Shown here in pieces: positions 20,472 to 32,037 of a stretch of 64,000 bases of DNA. The DNA is from Odiellus spinosus (Eukaryota > Arthropoda > Arachnida > Opiliones > Phalangiidae), in contig OY987225.1 in the NCBI GenBank assembly GCA_963920705.1, positions 6,894,175-6,958,174 on the forward strand. Reading direction: 5' to 3'. The notes under the pieces were generated by a model that ran no database searches, was not told the DNA's origin, and saw only the letters and a program-made list of their open reading frames with translations. The position numbers and the translations under genes are program-made. Position 1 is the stretch's first letter, and each line of letters starts with the position of its first letter.

Positions 20472-20721
20472 CCTTCTAGAGTTAAAATTTTCAAATGATA
20501 TTTGGTAACGTTAGACCAAATCCTTTTATATTACATATCTTCAAGGTTATTAACATATATCTTAACTCGGAGTAATGACCTCTCGAGACGCCACGCTATA
20601 GTTTCAAGGCTAACTTGAACGCCTCTAACTACGTGACTTTTAATGTTAACCATCTGTTTTCTTTCTGATTGATTACTTTTTACTCGCTTAGGAATATAAT
20701 CCCACGTATATTTTTTCAGGA

Positions 20722-21075
20722 ATGGAAAAAAACCAAATTGACGAAATTTTTAAGTGTGGGAAAACTCGGATCTTAGCTGAACAATCTGTTCTTTGTTTCT
20801 CGTGTGAAACAAGTTGTGATGTCAGTGTAAAACCAAGCGACACCGTAACCGTATACTTCTGTTTAAATACCGAGTGTTGTTGCTATAAAAAAGCCATTTA
20901 TATTGAAACTAATTCAGAGTTGTTGAATATCATACCGGAGAAGTATCCTCAACATTTACCCGAAACCTTTTTCTGCGTGAATTGCGACTTATTCAGCTGG
21001 AAACGTCATCGCTATTTAAAACCGTGCCCAAAGTTTGAAAATCAAAACTATTTGTGCATTTATCCGAAAATATGA
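20722..21075 (+). CDS. 117-residue protein with two zinc-binding cysteine sets
   Basis: The ATG at 20722 comes two bases after a strong acceptor (TATATTTTTTCAG), so an upstream leader exon is likely. Cys pairs are LCFSC, then FCLNTEC followed by CCY, then FFCVNC. The order C-x2-C, C-x4-C, C-x2-C and the surrounding aromatic residues match the gene at 32267 outside the element. The stop overlaps the next start as ATGA. It diverges from the four-exon minus-strand gene. No named family was recognised. Confidence 0.65.
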   Translation: MEKNQIDEIFKCGKTRILAEQSVLCFSCETSCDVSVKPSDTVTVYFCLNTECCCYKKAIYIETNSELLNIIPEKYPQHLPETFFCVNCDLFSWKRHRYLKPCPKFENQNYLCIYPKI

Positions 21076-21755
21076 ACATGTATTCTTCGTACCATTTTTA
21101 TGATGAGTTTAAAATTAAGGAAAACCTAAATAGTAAAATTCCTAGACTAGGTACGATATGTTTAATTAAGATATTAGGAAATAGAAAGAGATATGTGCAA
21201 AAATATCGGTTTTTAAATCAAGTCTTAAGACGTCTAATTGCGGGTGAAATGTTAAAAAATGGACGTGGATTAGTCGTTAAAATAACCCCTCACCTCAATA
21301 GACATAATTCTAATCCAATGATAATTGATACGCGAGATTGTAGTGAACATATTTTGACGACAGAATGTAGATTAGGAATGATACATAAATATTACCACGA
21401 TCAAAAATGGAGGTGTACCAATATCAGAAAAACAGCATTAGTCCTTGGATATATTTGTCATAGCGCTATGGCTGTACAGTGTGTTATAAATACAGCTTTA
21501 ATTAAATTATTGTATGAAATTGGTTCAAACAGAACATTTAAAAACACTGTGAAACTTGGATCAACCGCCGGTTTGGCTTATCGCAAGAACCTTCTGAAAC
21601 TAGGTGAAGTAGAACGAATTATTCGAAAGCAAAGAAAGTTCCATTGGACTTATTTGGAAGAAATATTTCAGAGTTCGCTAGTTCATCAACCTATTGTTAA
21701 TTATTCACGCTATCATGCTTTTAATTGGGATTATAACCCAGAGAACAGTCTTTAG
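21072..21755 (+). CDS. Unknown protein of 227 residues, coupled to the upstream zinc-ribbon gene
   Basis: The ATG at 21072 overlaps the preceding stop (ATGA), and this choice is supported by equal overlaps in the other gene block. The sequence is basic (GNRKRYVQKYRFLNQVLRRL, RKQRKFHWTYLEE) with a Cys/His group (DTRDCSEHILTTECRLG). There is a possible hydrophobic helix (LGYICHSAMAVQCVINTALI). After the stop at 21755 a second frame continues to 21849 with an acidic Tyr-rich end (YYQEAWDSDPDDYVSGY), which suggests a one-base frameshift near 21750. AATAAA follows at 21850. Confidence 0.6.
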   Translation: MNMYSSYHFYDEFKIKENLNSKIPRLGTICLIKILGNRKRYVQKYRFLNQVLRRLIAGEMLKNGRGLVVKITPHLNRHNSNPMIIDTRDCSEHILTTECRLGMIHKYYHDQKWRCTNIRKTALVLGYICHSAMAVQCVINTALIKLLYEIGSNRTFKNTVKLGSTAGLAYRKNLLKLGEVERIIRKQRKFHWTYLEEIFQSSLVHQPIVNYSRYHAFNWDYNPENSL

Positions 21756-22043
21756 AAATGATACCTTAAGAGATTTCTATGTTGATCAAGAGGTATATTA
21801 TCAAGAAGCATGGGATTCGGACCCTGATGATTATGTATCTGGTTATTAAATAAAATGAGATTTGTACTTAAAAAAGGTTTCAGTCTCCCTTTGAATAGAC
21901 TTTATTCTCCCTTTGTTGTTGATTGGTTTACCTGTTGATCTATTTACCTGTCAAACTGTGATGGATAACCGTCAGAGACCTTTCTAGCTATTTTTTCAGC
22001 TCATGCCTGGCCAAAGCTATGATACAGCGAAAAGCGATCGCAG

Positions 22044-22098
22044 CGCCGCTGGTGAGGAATGCGGGAGTTAGCTCGAAGTGTAGGGTCTTACTACTACT
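22044..22098 (-). repeat. Right terminal inverted repeat
   Basis: Mirror of 11257-11309, with AGTAGTAGTAAGACC at its outer end. It is followed directly by AATATT, the duplicated target. Confidence 0.9.
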
Positions 22099-22410
22099 AA
22101 TATTTCATTCGTCTGTAATTTATAATAGTGTGCGACAAATTTCGAAAGACTGAGATTAACTAACCTAACTATATCTAAAGGATTGCGAGAGAGATGGGTT
22201 AGTCCGAGTGATTAACGGACCTAACTTAAAATAATACATGAGGGATATAACCCGAGACATTAACTAGTTGGAGGGATGAGCTAGTTCTAGGGATTAAATA
22301 ACCAAACCTAACCTTTCCTTAAATATTATAATATGGACTAACTATGGGATTTACTTGTTGGAGGGACGGGCTAACTCAAGTGATTAACTAACCCTACTTA
22401 AGGGGAAACA

Positions 22411-23294
22411 GTTTATATCTTGTGACCCCATAATAAATACCTTTGATAGTGACCAAACCGATGCGTTCTTTAATTTAAAATACAGTAATTCACCCAAAGA
22501 AATTCATTAAACTCGCAACGCTTGCTTAAGCGTCGTAAAAAAATATAATCTTTCTTAGAAATGCAAATGCTAAATCGAACCTAAAAATATATGAATCAAT
22601 TTCGCGCGCTTTTGAATGAAAAAAGCGCGCGAAATTGAATAGATGTTACTATAAAATAACTTGTTCGCAACCTTGGAAACCAGAAAAACTGCAGTAAAAT
22701 AGAACCCGTTTCGAAGGGGAACTGTACTTTATTTCAAGGTTGGGACAAAGTATAGGACTTCCTCAACCTTGAAACCAACAAAAATTGCCGTTAAATAGAA
22801 CCCGTTTCTAAGGGGAATGTACCTTTTTTCAAGGTTGCGAACAAGTTATTTTATATTATCATCTATTTCATTTATTTTTAGGTTCGATTTAGGCTTAGCA
22901 TTTTTATGAGAGATACTTTTTATACGAAGCTTAAGCAGGGGATTCGAGTTAAATAAATTTATTTTAATGTTATTTAATTAAAGAAAACACCGTTTTGAAC
23001 AGTTTTGCTCGCTATCGAAGGTATTTAGTCTCATTATATATATGAAATGTAGGATTTCTATGGGGTCACAAGATATAAACGGCGCCTATTGGTCGGATGA
23101 TTCACTCGGAAATTGAAACACGGGGACACCATGCAATTTTGTAGCAGACAACGAAGTCCAATCTTTAAAACAATTTCTATCATATTTAGGAGATGCTTAA
23201 AAATAAGAGTTGATATTTTTCTTAGGTTTTCGATGACGTAGATTCAGAAAAACGTAAAATCAAAAAAAGTGATATATCAGTTTTCATTTACCCT
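22411..23294. mobile_element. Second copy of the TTAA palindrome, 5'-truncated and with a nested insertion
   Basis: The right arm and centre match 2104-2993. The right end is CATTTACCCT followed by TTAA (23295-23298). The left arm starts only at the internal segment GTTTATATCTTGTGACCCC, so its outer part is lost. A separate foldback element interrupts the centre. Confidence 0.7.
22641..22864. mobile_element. 224-bp foldback MITE inside the palindrome
   Basis: The ends AGATGTTACTATAAAATAAC and its near reverse complement enclose two internal GAACCCGTTTC-containing units. Comparison with the copy at 2104-2993 shows it as extra sequence between AAATTGAAT and the following arm. Exact target duplication is unclear because the ends are themselves AT-rich palindromes. 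Confidence 0.65.
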
Positions 23295-23299
23295 TTAAA

Positions 23300-25730
23300 A
23301 GCTATCCAATTTATATGTACTACTATATCTTTAAACGTAAACTAATGTATGTTAGTATCTTGCGTCCAAAAACGGTCTTTGATCAACATTAGGAACAATG
23401 GCTAGGCATAATAAGATAACCTACCCTACTCTAATACCCCCTTCAGACGAAGCATAATTAGCCACTTTAATCAAATGTAACCGAGGTTTATTGAACTTAA
23501 TAGACCCTATAAACCTCGGTTAAAGATGATTAAACCGGCTTATTATACCTCGTCCGAAGAGTATATAGAGCAACCTAACCCGACCTAACCAAGCCCAAGA
23601 TTCTCTCCAATGGGAAATTTCGTCTAAATGGGATATTTGTTCATTGGATTTCTGGCTAACGAGATTTTGATCAAATGGGATTCTGTTCAATGGGAGTATA
23701 ACTTTTAAGTGTGCTATAAACTCGAGGTGTCTTAGACTAATTTCAAGTGTATTTTTCTTTAATAATCGTAAAAACTTTATTTTGAAACTTTCTTAATAAT
23801 GCTAATTAAAAATATAAAAAACGTACAATTAGAAGTTTAATATTTTTCGCTTGGTTATATACAATTGAGCGTGACACTGCATTCTTTAAAATTATAATTG
23901 ATACGAATTAGTTTAGTTTTTTTTTAATTCAGTTGTTTACATTAAAGTTATTTCTGTTTTTAATTTTAAAGTTAAAAGTATGCTTTCGTTATATTCACAA
24001 TTATATTAAGTTGGTTTTTGATGGCTAAGGTCTTAGGTATTGAACGCAGGCCTATTATTAGGATATTAGAAGCGCGAAAAAAATGAGGATTTTAAATTAG
24101 GGTTTTTTCGAGTAGATTTTAACTGTCCCCTATATTAAACTACGACGAAATCTTGCTAAATTTACCGAGAGAATTTTTCTACTAAAAAATGCAGGTTGAC
24201 AAGACCTATATTTCCTATATTTTCAATACCTTCCTATAACTCCCTGTAATAGAAGGATTTACCCTATATTTACACTTTTTTCGGTTATCACGTTATCATT
24301 TTCGAATAAAAGTATAATTTAAAATTTTAAAAAATTCCCACCAAAATCATCTAGTTAAAAACAGAAGAGAGTAAGATTTTAAAGTACATCAAAACGCGAT
24401 AAAAATGTTATATCAACGGCGTATTAAAATATATTTTTCCTATAAATTACCTGTTATTTACCATATATTTCCGTTATTAGTTAACCTATATTTCCTATAA
24501 GTTTAATATAATTTTATTATATCGATTAAATTATCTTTTGACTTATCTTTTGACTTATACTAGACAGAGGATGTAATTTTTGGGGCTTTATCTATTGAAA
24601 GTCTTAGTTTTTAGAGAAACTAAGACCAGTTTCGCCACATACTGTGGTGGCTTTGCTTTAGGTTTAATTAAACACGCTTCAAATTAAAATGTATATTGCA
24701 CGTTTGAAAAAGTGACATTTCAAATTTGAGAAAAACATTTATTACTAGTTGATAACTAGAATTTCTTAGTTTTAGAAAGGAAAAATAAAAATGCGTCCCT
24801 CAATTTCTCTAAATAAATTTCTTAAGTTTTAAATATTTTTCTTAGGTTTGAAGCGTAAATAACTTGAATTATATCCTACATTCGTGGGAGTGTAGGCCAA
24901 TTTTTAGAGATGAACGGAATCGCTACTGATATACGCATTAAGTATTAGGAGCTTTTCTATTTAAAAGGTGTGTGCCAATAGCTGAACAATTTTTGCATTT
25001 ATCTTCGAGCAAAGAACTAAAATTTAAAAATTTAAATTTTATTTGCCACGGTGAATATAATATTATTCGTTATAAATTAATAGACGGATACTTCGGGTCG
25101 GTTACTACAAGTTTTATTTGTGGGGAGCTTTTGGACATTGGTCCTTCATCAGTCGAGGTTTTTCAAATAAGCGAAGAACCTTTTAGTTCTACAAAAAAAA
25201 CGAGGGGTTTACACGACTAGATATAAAATGGAGGGGGGAGGTGTTTTACGCGTCTATATGGCGGGATTGGGTTAGATTCTCCACACCCACAAGGTAAAAC
25301 TAAGGGACCAATAATATTCCTTAAAATATTTTAAGCTACCAACATTGTAGTGGCTTTTACTGCGGGAGTTTTACACTTAAAGAACTCGATGTTAAAAACA
25401 AAAATACCACCTATGACAAGCTTGAAGCGTTTCAATAAAAAGACGATGCATCGAAGCCGAGAGATAGTAAACAACGATTGTAGTTGACGAGATAAGTTAC
25501 AAAATATTGGACCGTTGCGGCGGGTAGATTTAAATTTAAAATCAAAGTTAATTTTCACTTGGGTATAGAAATATAGAGTTCGACTTCACAACACCGTAGG
25601 TTAGCATTAAACAAAAGATAAATGAATTATCAGTCAAAGTCTAGTAAAATTTACAACTTGAAAAAAAATATATTCTTAAAGTCGATGAATCAAACTTCGT
25701 TTACTCTACATTTCGCGCGTTAAATAAAAA
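23300..25730. other. Stretch without supported genes
   Basis: Contains CCTATA-rich DNA at 24200-24520 related to the interior of the element at 3051-3717, and AAATGGGA-type short repeats at 23600-23700. An open frame at 24972-25220 lacks an ATG and a domain, so it is not called. Confidence 0.4.
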
Positions 25731-25738
25731 ACGAAATC

Positions 25739-28700
25739 ATGGACGGGAACCAGAAAGAAACGAAGAGTAACAGCTATACTGACGTTGCAACCTCGGGAGA
25801 TGAGTCGGCACGCGACACACCAGTTAGGTTAACTGAAATATTAAAAAAGAGTATTCTTGAAATTACACCCCATGAGTATACGGAGTTCGAGAAAATAAGG
25901 AAGGATATTATCGACAGCCTGAACTCGTTCAAAAACTCGGGAAAACTTTTAAAGCAGTTGAATTGGTTTGCGAATAAGTACGAAAAACGCCGATTCTCTT
26001 TGGAAGCGATTACCGTTCGCGCTAAATTCGTATACCTAACTAGGTCGTTCGATTGCGAGTGCACGTTGTGCTCTCCTACCAGAGCTTTTAAGATGCCAAA
26101 GGCTTTCTGTACTCATTTACATAATCGGCATATCAGCGACTTTAAAGACATTAACTTATCGAAAGACGTGAAAAAAATCATTATGGCCGCTATTGTATCA
26201 AATGACGAACTAGACAGAAAGAAAGCCATCGCGAAAATAAGTATGTTCCAGGAATCCGAGTCGATTTCCACCCAGGAGGAACTACGAAAGCCATCAACAA
26301 ATGATTCGGAAAATGCGTTGGAAATGAGTGGTCAATCGTTAGAAAACCCTATTTTGGGAAATGACGCTATTTCGATGAACGTGCCAGGGAAAAGCCTGGC
26401 AGATACAGTGGAAGAAAATGAGGATTTTTCCTCGCAATTAGCAAATTGCGAAGTTACGAACTTCGAAAACGAGACATTAATCGATAATTCGCTCGGGGAT
26501 TTAGAAGCGTGGACTGCTGTGAATAATATTCCCTACCCAGACAGTTTCCGCGATCTAGAAACGCCGATAGAAAACGGAGATATATTCAGCGCGGTTAACG
26601 CGTGTGATATAAACTCGCGAGAAATTGCTCTTAATAGTGAAACAAATTTCACCCTTAATACGGAACAAATCATCCCGGAGGTAAATGATACTAGCGAATC
26701 TTTAACCGATATTAACTTGGATGGAATGGCGGCCAACATTTTTGAAGAGTTCATTGTCGGGACGGCCCCACTCGCCGGTGGAATGATGGAGGTGGAACCT
26801 TCTTTCGTTTTCGACGCAAAAACCCAAATGGAGAATCCCAGTATAATGGGTGAGAAATATCTCTTTATCGCGGAAGAGATGGGCGCTCTTGAAATTTTGC
26901 TCAGGGATCATGAACTCAGCGCGAGAAGCAATTTGGACGATCCCGGTAGAATTGCCGAGAACAATCTCGTCGCCGAAGAACAGACTGATAATCTCGAAAC
27001 CATTCTAAAAGATTTACTGAATGCCACCGAGGTGATCCTCGATAATCCCGTGGATATTCTTGAAACGTCGCCTACTCCCAATAATTCTACAAAAGGATTA
27101 AAGAGAGTATCGCGGGATTTGATGGACTCGACCCTCGCAAGGAAAAAATCGAAAAGTGCGGCCGTTAAGCCGAACGAAGATCCGTCTAAGAAAAAAAGAG
27201 CCGCGTCGAGGCGTATGAAGTCTCTGGAAAGAAGCGAAATTGGCGAACCTTTAACCGAGATAAGCGAAACTCCTATAGCGCCCACAGTTTTTGAAGAGTG
27301 CGTCGACGTAGCAGCACCACCTACGGAAGGAAGCGAGCGGGGTTCTCTCGCTAAAATTGACGGAAAAAATATCTCACTGAAAAGTGGGGTAAACGCTCTA
27401 CACACCTTTAGAGGAGAAATCCCGGAGACATCGGATCATCGCGTTACTACCGAAGAGCGTGAAGTGGAAATTCCTACAATAACGCCTTATAGCAGAAATC
27501 TAACCATTCTGTTAAAGAGGGTATCTTTAGAATCTACGAAGACTTCCAGCGCGGCCAAAAAACCAAAAAATAGATTAACAGAAACACCGGCTAAGCCGAA
27601 GAAAATACGGTCGAAAGCCAAAAAATCTGACTCTAAATCTAAAAAATTTCCTCCGAGAGAAACAATTACCGAATCGCTTCCACCGTCGAAGCCTAGGAAA
27701 TCGGCGACAAAATCCAAAAACAATCCGCCAAAAAGCGTCTCGACTCCGGGAGAATCAATTATTGCATTATCTCGACCGTCGAAGTCTAGGAAGTCTGCGA
27801 CTAAATCCAAAAATAAAGCGCCAAAAAACATCGCGACCCCGGGAGAAACATTTAAAATCGCGACGTCTTTAAAAGACCATAACAAACAATTAAGAAAATT
27901 GATTAAAAACATTAAAGTGAAAAATGATAGATATTCATTATTAAAGATTTCGAAGTTGGTCCCAGATTTTCATTTCCGGAAAAGTTTGCCAAGTTTCGCC
28001 CCCTACTTAAGCAAATTCCTTTATTTGAAAGAACATCCCAAATCTCCGATAAACTCGCAAAATCCCAAGCTTAAAAATTACGAGCAATTTAAACAATTAG
28101 CCACGAAAATAAACGCGTCTCTTAAAAATCCAAATTGCGTTTTAAACGATTTTACTAGATTTAGCTCCACTACAACCGGTAAGATCGTAAATCTCCTATT
28201 GAGAGACTGTTTTAAAATGGAGCTTATTAAGTTTGACGAAACATTTAGAAAAAATCTAAACCTAGTTTGCATGAATTTAATTCATAAACTAGGAACAAGC
28301 ATGAACGTAATCGTTGAAATGTGTAAGAAATCGTTGACGACGGAATTGGAAGCGGGGATATTACAACACCTAGAATCCAATAGCGGTAACCCTAACGCTT
28401 CCAAAGAAATTCCCGACGAAGCGGACTTCGCCTATAATATAACCCCCAAAAAAGATCGAATTCATAAAACCATATTTCATTCTCTATTTATGAAATTAAA
28501 AAACCCACCCAAAACTCTCGATGAAGCTGTATCGATGTTAAATTCGGAAGACCGCGATATGTATAAATTTTACGCGTCCAAAATCACTGGTAATGGTTAC
28601 GAATCGCTAAGAATAATTCTTCTTCGGTTCTTATATTTCATCGCGGGAAACATCAGTGATTATATGATAAAAAGTGTATCTGACGAAGACCAAGTAATAA

Positions 28701-28999
28701 CCTGGGACTTTTTCGTAGAGAACGTTTATTCTCCTAGTTCTTACGAATACGTATCGTACGTGGATTCAACAATCACAGAGTTGAAATCGTCAAAGTTACT
28801 GGTTAGACCGACCGCCGAAATTTTAATTTCCGAAGCGAATAGCAAGCCTCAACACGAGACGTCGGCGTCGAAAGTGGTAGGAGGGAGTAAACCGAAAAGA
28901 TCGAGAAGAAAAAAGCAAACGGAAATCCCTAAATTGTCAGAAGAAAGAAAAGCGAAATCTAGAGAATACTTACCAAGCACCACCAGTGAAAGTGATTAA
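25739..28999 (+). CDS. 1086-residue zinc-finger protein with acidic and basic repeat regions
   Basis: A single uninterrupted frame from the ATG at 25739. Near residues 100-125 is a C2H2-like finger (CTLCSP, CTHLHNRH). Residues of about 180-460 are acidic and repeat-derived: a segment of about 35 residues around ITDINL/FEEF recurs as LTEISETP/FEEC near residue 500. From about 470 the protein is Lys-rich. Two 32-residue tandem units containing RKSATKSKN lie at 27660-27846. Residues of about 720-1030 look folded and helical, and the tail is basic again (KPKRSRRKKQ). A nuclear, DNA- or chromatin-binding role is inferred from composition. No known family was recognised; such a long intronless gene suggests a viral or mobile origin. 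Confidence 0.75.
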   Translation: MDGNQKETKSNSYTDVATSGDESARDTPVRLTEILKKSILEITPHEYTEFEKIRKDIIDSLNSFKNSGKLLKQLNWFANKYEKRRFSLEAITVRAKFVYLTRSFDCECTLCSPTRAFKMPKAFCTHLHNRHISDFKDINLSKDVKKIIMAAIVSNDELDRKKAIAKISMFQESESISTQEELRKPSTNDSENALEMSGQSLENPILGNDAISMNVPGKSLADTVEENEDFSSQLANCEVTNFENETLIDNSLGDLEAWTAVNNIPYPDSFRDLETPIENGDIFSAVNACDINSREIALNSETNFTLNTEQIIPEVNDTSESLTDINLDGMAANIFEEFIVGTAPLAGGMMEVEPSFVFDAKTQMENPSIMGEKYLFIAEEMGALEILLRDHELSARSNLDDPGRIAENNLVAEEQTDNLETILKDLLNATEVILDNPVDILETSPTPNNSTKGLKRVSRDLMDSTLARKKSKSAAVKPNEDPSKKKRAASRRMKSLERSEIGEPLTEISETPIAPTVFEECVDVAAPPTEGSERGSLAKIDGKNISLKSGVNALHTFRGEIPETSDHRVTTEEREVEIPTITPYSRNLTILLKRVSLESTKTSSAAKKPKNRLTETPAKPKKIRSKAKKSDSKSKKFPPRETITESLPPSKPRKSATKSKNNPPKSVSTPGESIIALSRPSKSRKSATKSKNKAPKNIATPGETFKIATSLKDHNKQLRKLIKNIKVKNDRYSLLKISKLVPDFHFRKSLPSFAPYLSKFLYLKEHPKSPINSQNPKLKNYEQFKQLATKINASLKNPNCVLNDFTRFSSTTTGKIVNLLLRDCFKMELIKFDETFRKNLNLVCMNLIHKLGTSMNVIVEMCKKSLTTELEAGILQHLESNSGNPNASKEIPDEADFAYNITPKKDRIHKTIFHSLFMKLKNPPKTLDEAVSMLNSEDRDMYKFYASKITGNGYESLRIILLRFLYFIAGNISDYMIKSVSDEDQVITWDFFVENVYSPSSYEYVSYVDSTITELKSSKLLVRPTAEILISEANSKPQHETSASKVVGGSKPKRSRRKKQTEIPKLSEERKAKSREYLPSTTSESD
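27645..27846 (+). repeat. In-frame tandem repeat of about 96 bp
   Basis: Two head-to-tail units, each containing CGTCGAAG, AGGAA, TCTGCGAC/TCGGCGAC and ending at a CCGGGAGAA word. They encode the Lys-rich 32-residue repeat of the large protein. Confidence 0.7.
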
Positions 29000-29214
29000 A
29001 TCGCGATAAAATGAACTTAAAAATTTGACCTTTTTGAAATAAGAATGGCTCTTAAAGCGGAATTATAGAAAAAGTTCTATTTTTTTTTTAATTTGTTTAC
29101 ATTTTTTGGAAAAAGGGTTTTTGTCGCTGGAGTTTTATAATTGAAAGTTTCTAGTCAATTACGTAAAGCTGTCGTTAGACTTAAACTAGAGTATTTCTCT
29201 AATATTACCGGAAA

Positions 29215-29538
29215 ATGTCCAAAAAAAAGTTTGTTCGAATACTACTAACATTTTTAAAGGATATGAAATATGACTTTGAATCAGTTTTAAAGAGGGAACA
29301 TTTACTAACAATATCTAATAGAATGAAATTTTTAGAAATTACGTTTCTTCGTAATATTATTCATAACCGTGTTGATTGTTTAGATTTCTTACCGTTTATA
29401 GATCTTAAGATAAATATATCTAATACCAGAAATACAGAACCTGTTTATATCGCGACCAAAATTTCAAAATTGATATATCGAGCCCAAAATCAATATAATA
29501 TTACAAATTCTTTGGTTGCGAAAAAAACTAAAATTTAA
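29215..29538 (+). CDS. 107-residue basic protein of unknown function
   Basis: The ATG at 29215 lies 216 bases after the stop of the large gene on the same strand. The product is Lys-rich at both ends (MSKKKFVRI, VAKKTKI) with a helical middle. No AATAAA is seen between the two genes; the first lies at about 29866, so they may share a transcript. No family recognised. Confidence 0.45.
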   Translation: MSKKKFVRILLTFLKDMKYDFESVLKREHLLTISNRMKFLEITFLRNIIHNRVDCLDFLPFIDLKINISNTRNTEPVYIATKISKLIYRAQNQYNITNSLVAKKTKI

Positions 29539-29539
29539 A

Positions 29540-31720
29540 AAAGAACTGAAAAGTATTTTAATCGCGCAAAATTAATATCCCATTTTGTGTCAACTTAGCA
29601 AGCATTTTAAATTATAAAAATTTAAAAGGCCAATTACTTATCTTATAAATAGGTAAAAAAAGAAATTAAACTCGTTATCTAAATTTAAGCGTAAGATAAA
29701 AAAAGGCTTTAAATGAAGAAGTTTTCATTTAGAAACGCTAGACTCTTGCCTTTTTAGCAGAACTTGTATTTTAAATATTAAATCTTTATATGAAAAACTA
29801 ATGTAAATGACGAAAATTATCCGTAACCCTATAAAAAATGTGAAAACACATTGAGATGGAGAATAAAATGAAATTGAATTGAATTGAATACTTTTATTCG
29901 TACTATGCCAGCGTAACGTATAGAATTGAAAACCAAAATGACTAATTCTAAATTTTAGAGCCTTTTAACGTGGTTGAAATTCACGCGCACGCTAATTTTT
30001 TCACACTTCATTTAACTAACATAAATTACCTCAAAAGGTGTGAGATTTGATATTTTTACGCGTATAAAAAGGTCCAAATCGTTCAAAAATAACTTAAGTT
30101 TCGAAATTGCGTGATAAAATTTGATAAACTGTTGAGATATATAATATTAAAATATACTTTGTAGTAAAACTAAAAACTATATGACAACATTCAAACCCCC
30201 AAATAAATAGCAAATGCTGCCGAATAATTTGGACTCTCGGAATTCAGAAACAATTCTTTAAAAACTGTACGACCAGCAGAAATGTCAGTAATACGCGTTT
30301 GAAACTTTAAAATTTCCGTAATAAAATAGCATTAAGTTTCTAACCTAACTTAACGTAACCTAAAATATTACGAGAAAACCGGACCATAGAGAGATTTTCG
30401 GTCGTACGCCACCTCGAGGACTTTTCAATTTTTTCCCCACTACAAAAAATCTTTTTCCTTTTTATTTAATTATTCCTCATTTAAGGAAATATTTTTAAAC
30501 AGTTTTAAATTATCTACTATACATAGCCATTTAAAACGTACACATCGCAATTACACCTTCTATTATTTTTTTTAAATCAAATTATCGCTAAATCAGTATA
30601 AAGCCGCGTTTTCAAACAAGATTTTTTGTGATAAAAATCCAATTTTTTCTCCAAAAAAAGCTGTAAAAATCGAAGCTAAAACTTTTCGTTGTTTTCATTC
30701 AAGATTCCAATTTAGGCGTTCCTTTTCAACAAGCTTTTTTTACCCGGAGAAGTGGATATCTAAACGAGTTTGATATTTGATTTTTTTTTCATTCGAAGCT
30801 CGGCAGCAATCGAAAATAAAGGCGGAAGCAAAAGCCTGAAAAATCGTATTTGAAAACGGGGCTTTATCCCTTAATTTGTTGGAAAATTATAGCAAGTAAC
30901 TGTTGTGAGTCTTAGTGAAAAGCCGAGGAAAAGTAGATAATTTTATGGCTTGCAGCTGCGTGTTATTTTCGTATAGATTGACCTGTAGATATAGGGACAA
31001 GCTGAAAATTCTCAGCTTGGACCGTTGACACGTTTCAAATATTTTACGAGTGTAACGAAAAAAACACGCGCTAGTGGAAACTGAGCTTAAACGCGGTTAG
31101 GAATGCGTCAAGATCGTCAAACCGATTTCTTTCGTTCTTTTGAAAGTGTAAAACAAATTTTATTTTAAAAAGTTGAAAAACGTAACTTTATTGTCGCTAG
31201 CCTATATTTTAACTAAATTGAGAAGCAAATTTGATTACTTGGAGGCCCCATTTGGGAGAAATTTGAGGCGCCTGCGAAATCTCAACATAGGCTACCTGTA
31301 GCGACGCCACTGACCAAGACAAATAAGAGAGTTAATCTTTCCACCCCCGGTCCATCAACATCTAGACCCCAAAGCCCCCCATCCCCGTCGTTCCCAATGA
31401 CAATTTGGATTATGAAAATTTCACAAGAGAAAACCAAAATGTTTAAAAATATTTTTACCTAAAAAGCTAAAAACCCGCGAAATGCTAAATAGAAGGGTAA
31501 AAGAAGACAATGTTTTACTTCGAAGAAAAATAATAATGTTCGTGAATAAATACGTGAAACGTATGGTTATAGTTTCATGTGTAAACAAATCTTAAAGCAA
31601 TTTTTTTTTAAATAAAATATCTCTCGGGGGAGTTTTCCTGTTTCAGTAGCACGAATATTTCTTTTCAGAATAAAATCAATAACAAACGTTTCTACGAAAA
31701 TTTCTTCAAAACAAAAAAGC
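29540..31720. other. Long stretch without genes
   Basis: AT-rich with many stop codons in all frames. Short CCTAACTTAACGTAACC words occur near 30340. A pure run of 13 C at about 31787-31799 lies just beyond. Confidence 0.4.
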
Positions 31721-32037
31721 TAATTTTTGAAACGAACGACGAAAGGATCTTTTTCTTTCGATATAGCTAGCTTATTGAACCACACTCCCCCCCCCCCCCA
31801 ACCAACCAATCTCTTTTACGATACCCGTCTAGAAAACTTACTTTGCATCCCAGCCCATTTTTTTCTAAGCCAATCGTCAATACCTCTCCTCAGCCAGCCT
31901 TTTACGTTACCCGAGACTCAAATGTCTGGAAAAAGCTTGTTTTCACCGCCCATTATTTCTAACCCAATCGTCTACCCCCTCTCCTCGAGACGTTACACTC
32001 CACCCCTTTTTTGCCGCGATTCTTTCTGGCATCGATC

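Larger units (their letters stand above)
11257..22098. mobile_element. Polinton/Maverick-like (adintovirus-like) element, internally deleted
   Basis: Ends at 11257-11309 and 22044-22098 are inverted copies starting AGTAGTAAGACCC; the right copy has one extra AGT. Immediately outside both is AATATT (11251-11256 and 22099-22104), a 6-bp target duplication. Repeats starting AGT and 6-bp duplications are hallmarks of Polintons, whose retroviral-type integrase makes them. Length is 10,842 bp. It encodes a protein-primed family B polymerase, which confirms the class, but no integrase, FtsK-type ATPase, protease or capsid protein. It is therefore non-autonomous. The precise duplication argues that it moved as a unit, with proteins supplied in trans or before the deletion arose. 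Confidence 0.9.

Noticed and set aside
22110-22400. Repeated GGTTAACTAACC-like words suggesting telomeric sequence
   Set aside because: Units are too irregular; they are more likely decayed repeats.
26500-27912. Long minus-strand frames opposite the 1086-residue gene
   Set aside because: Mirror frames caused by the biased codon use of the plus-strand gene.
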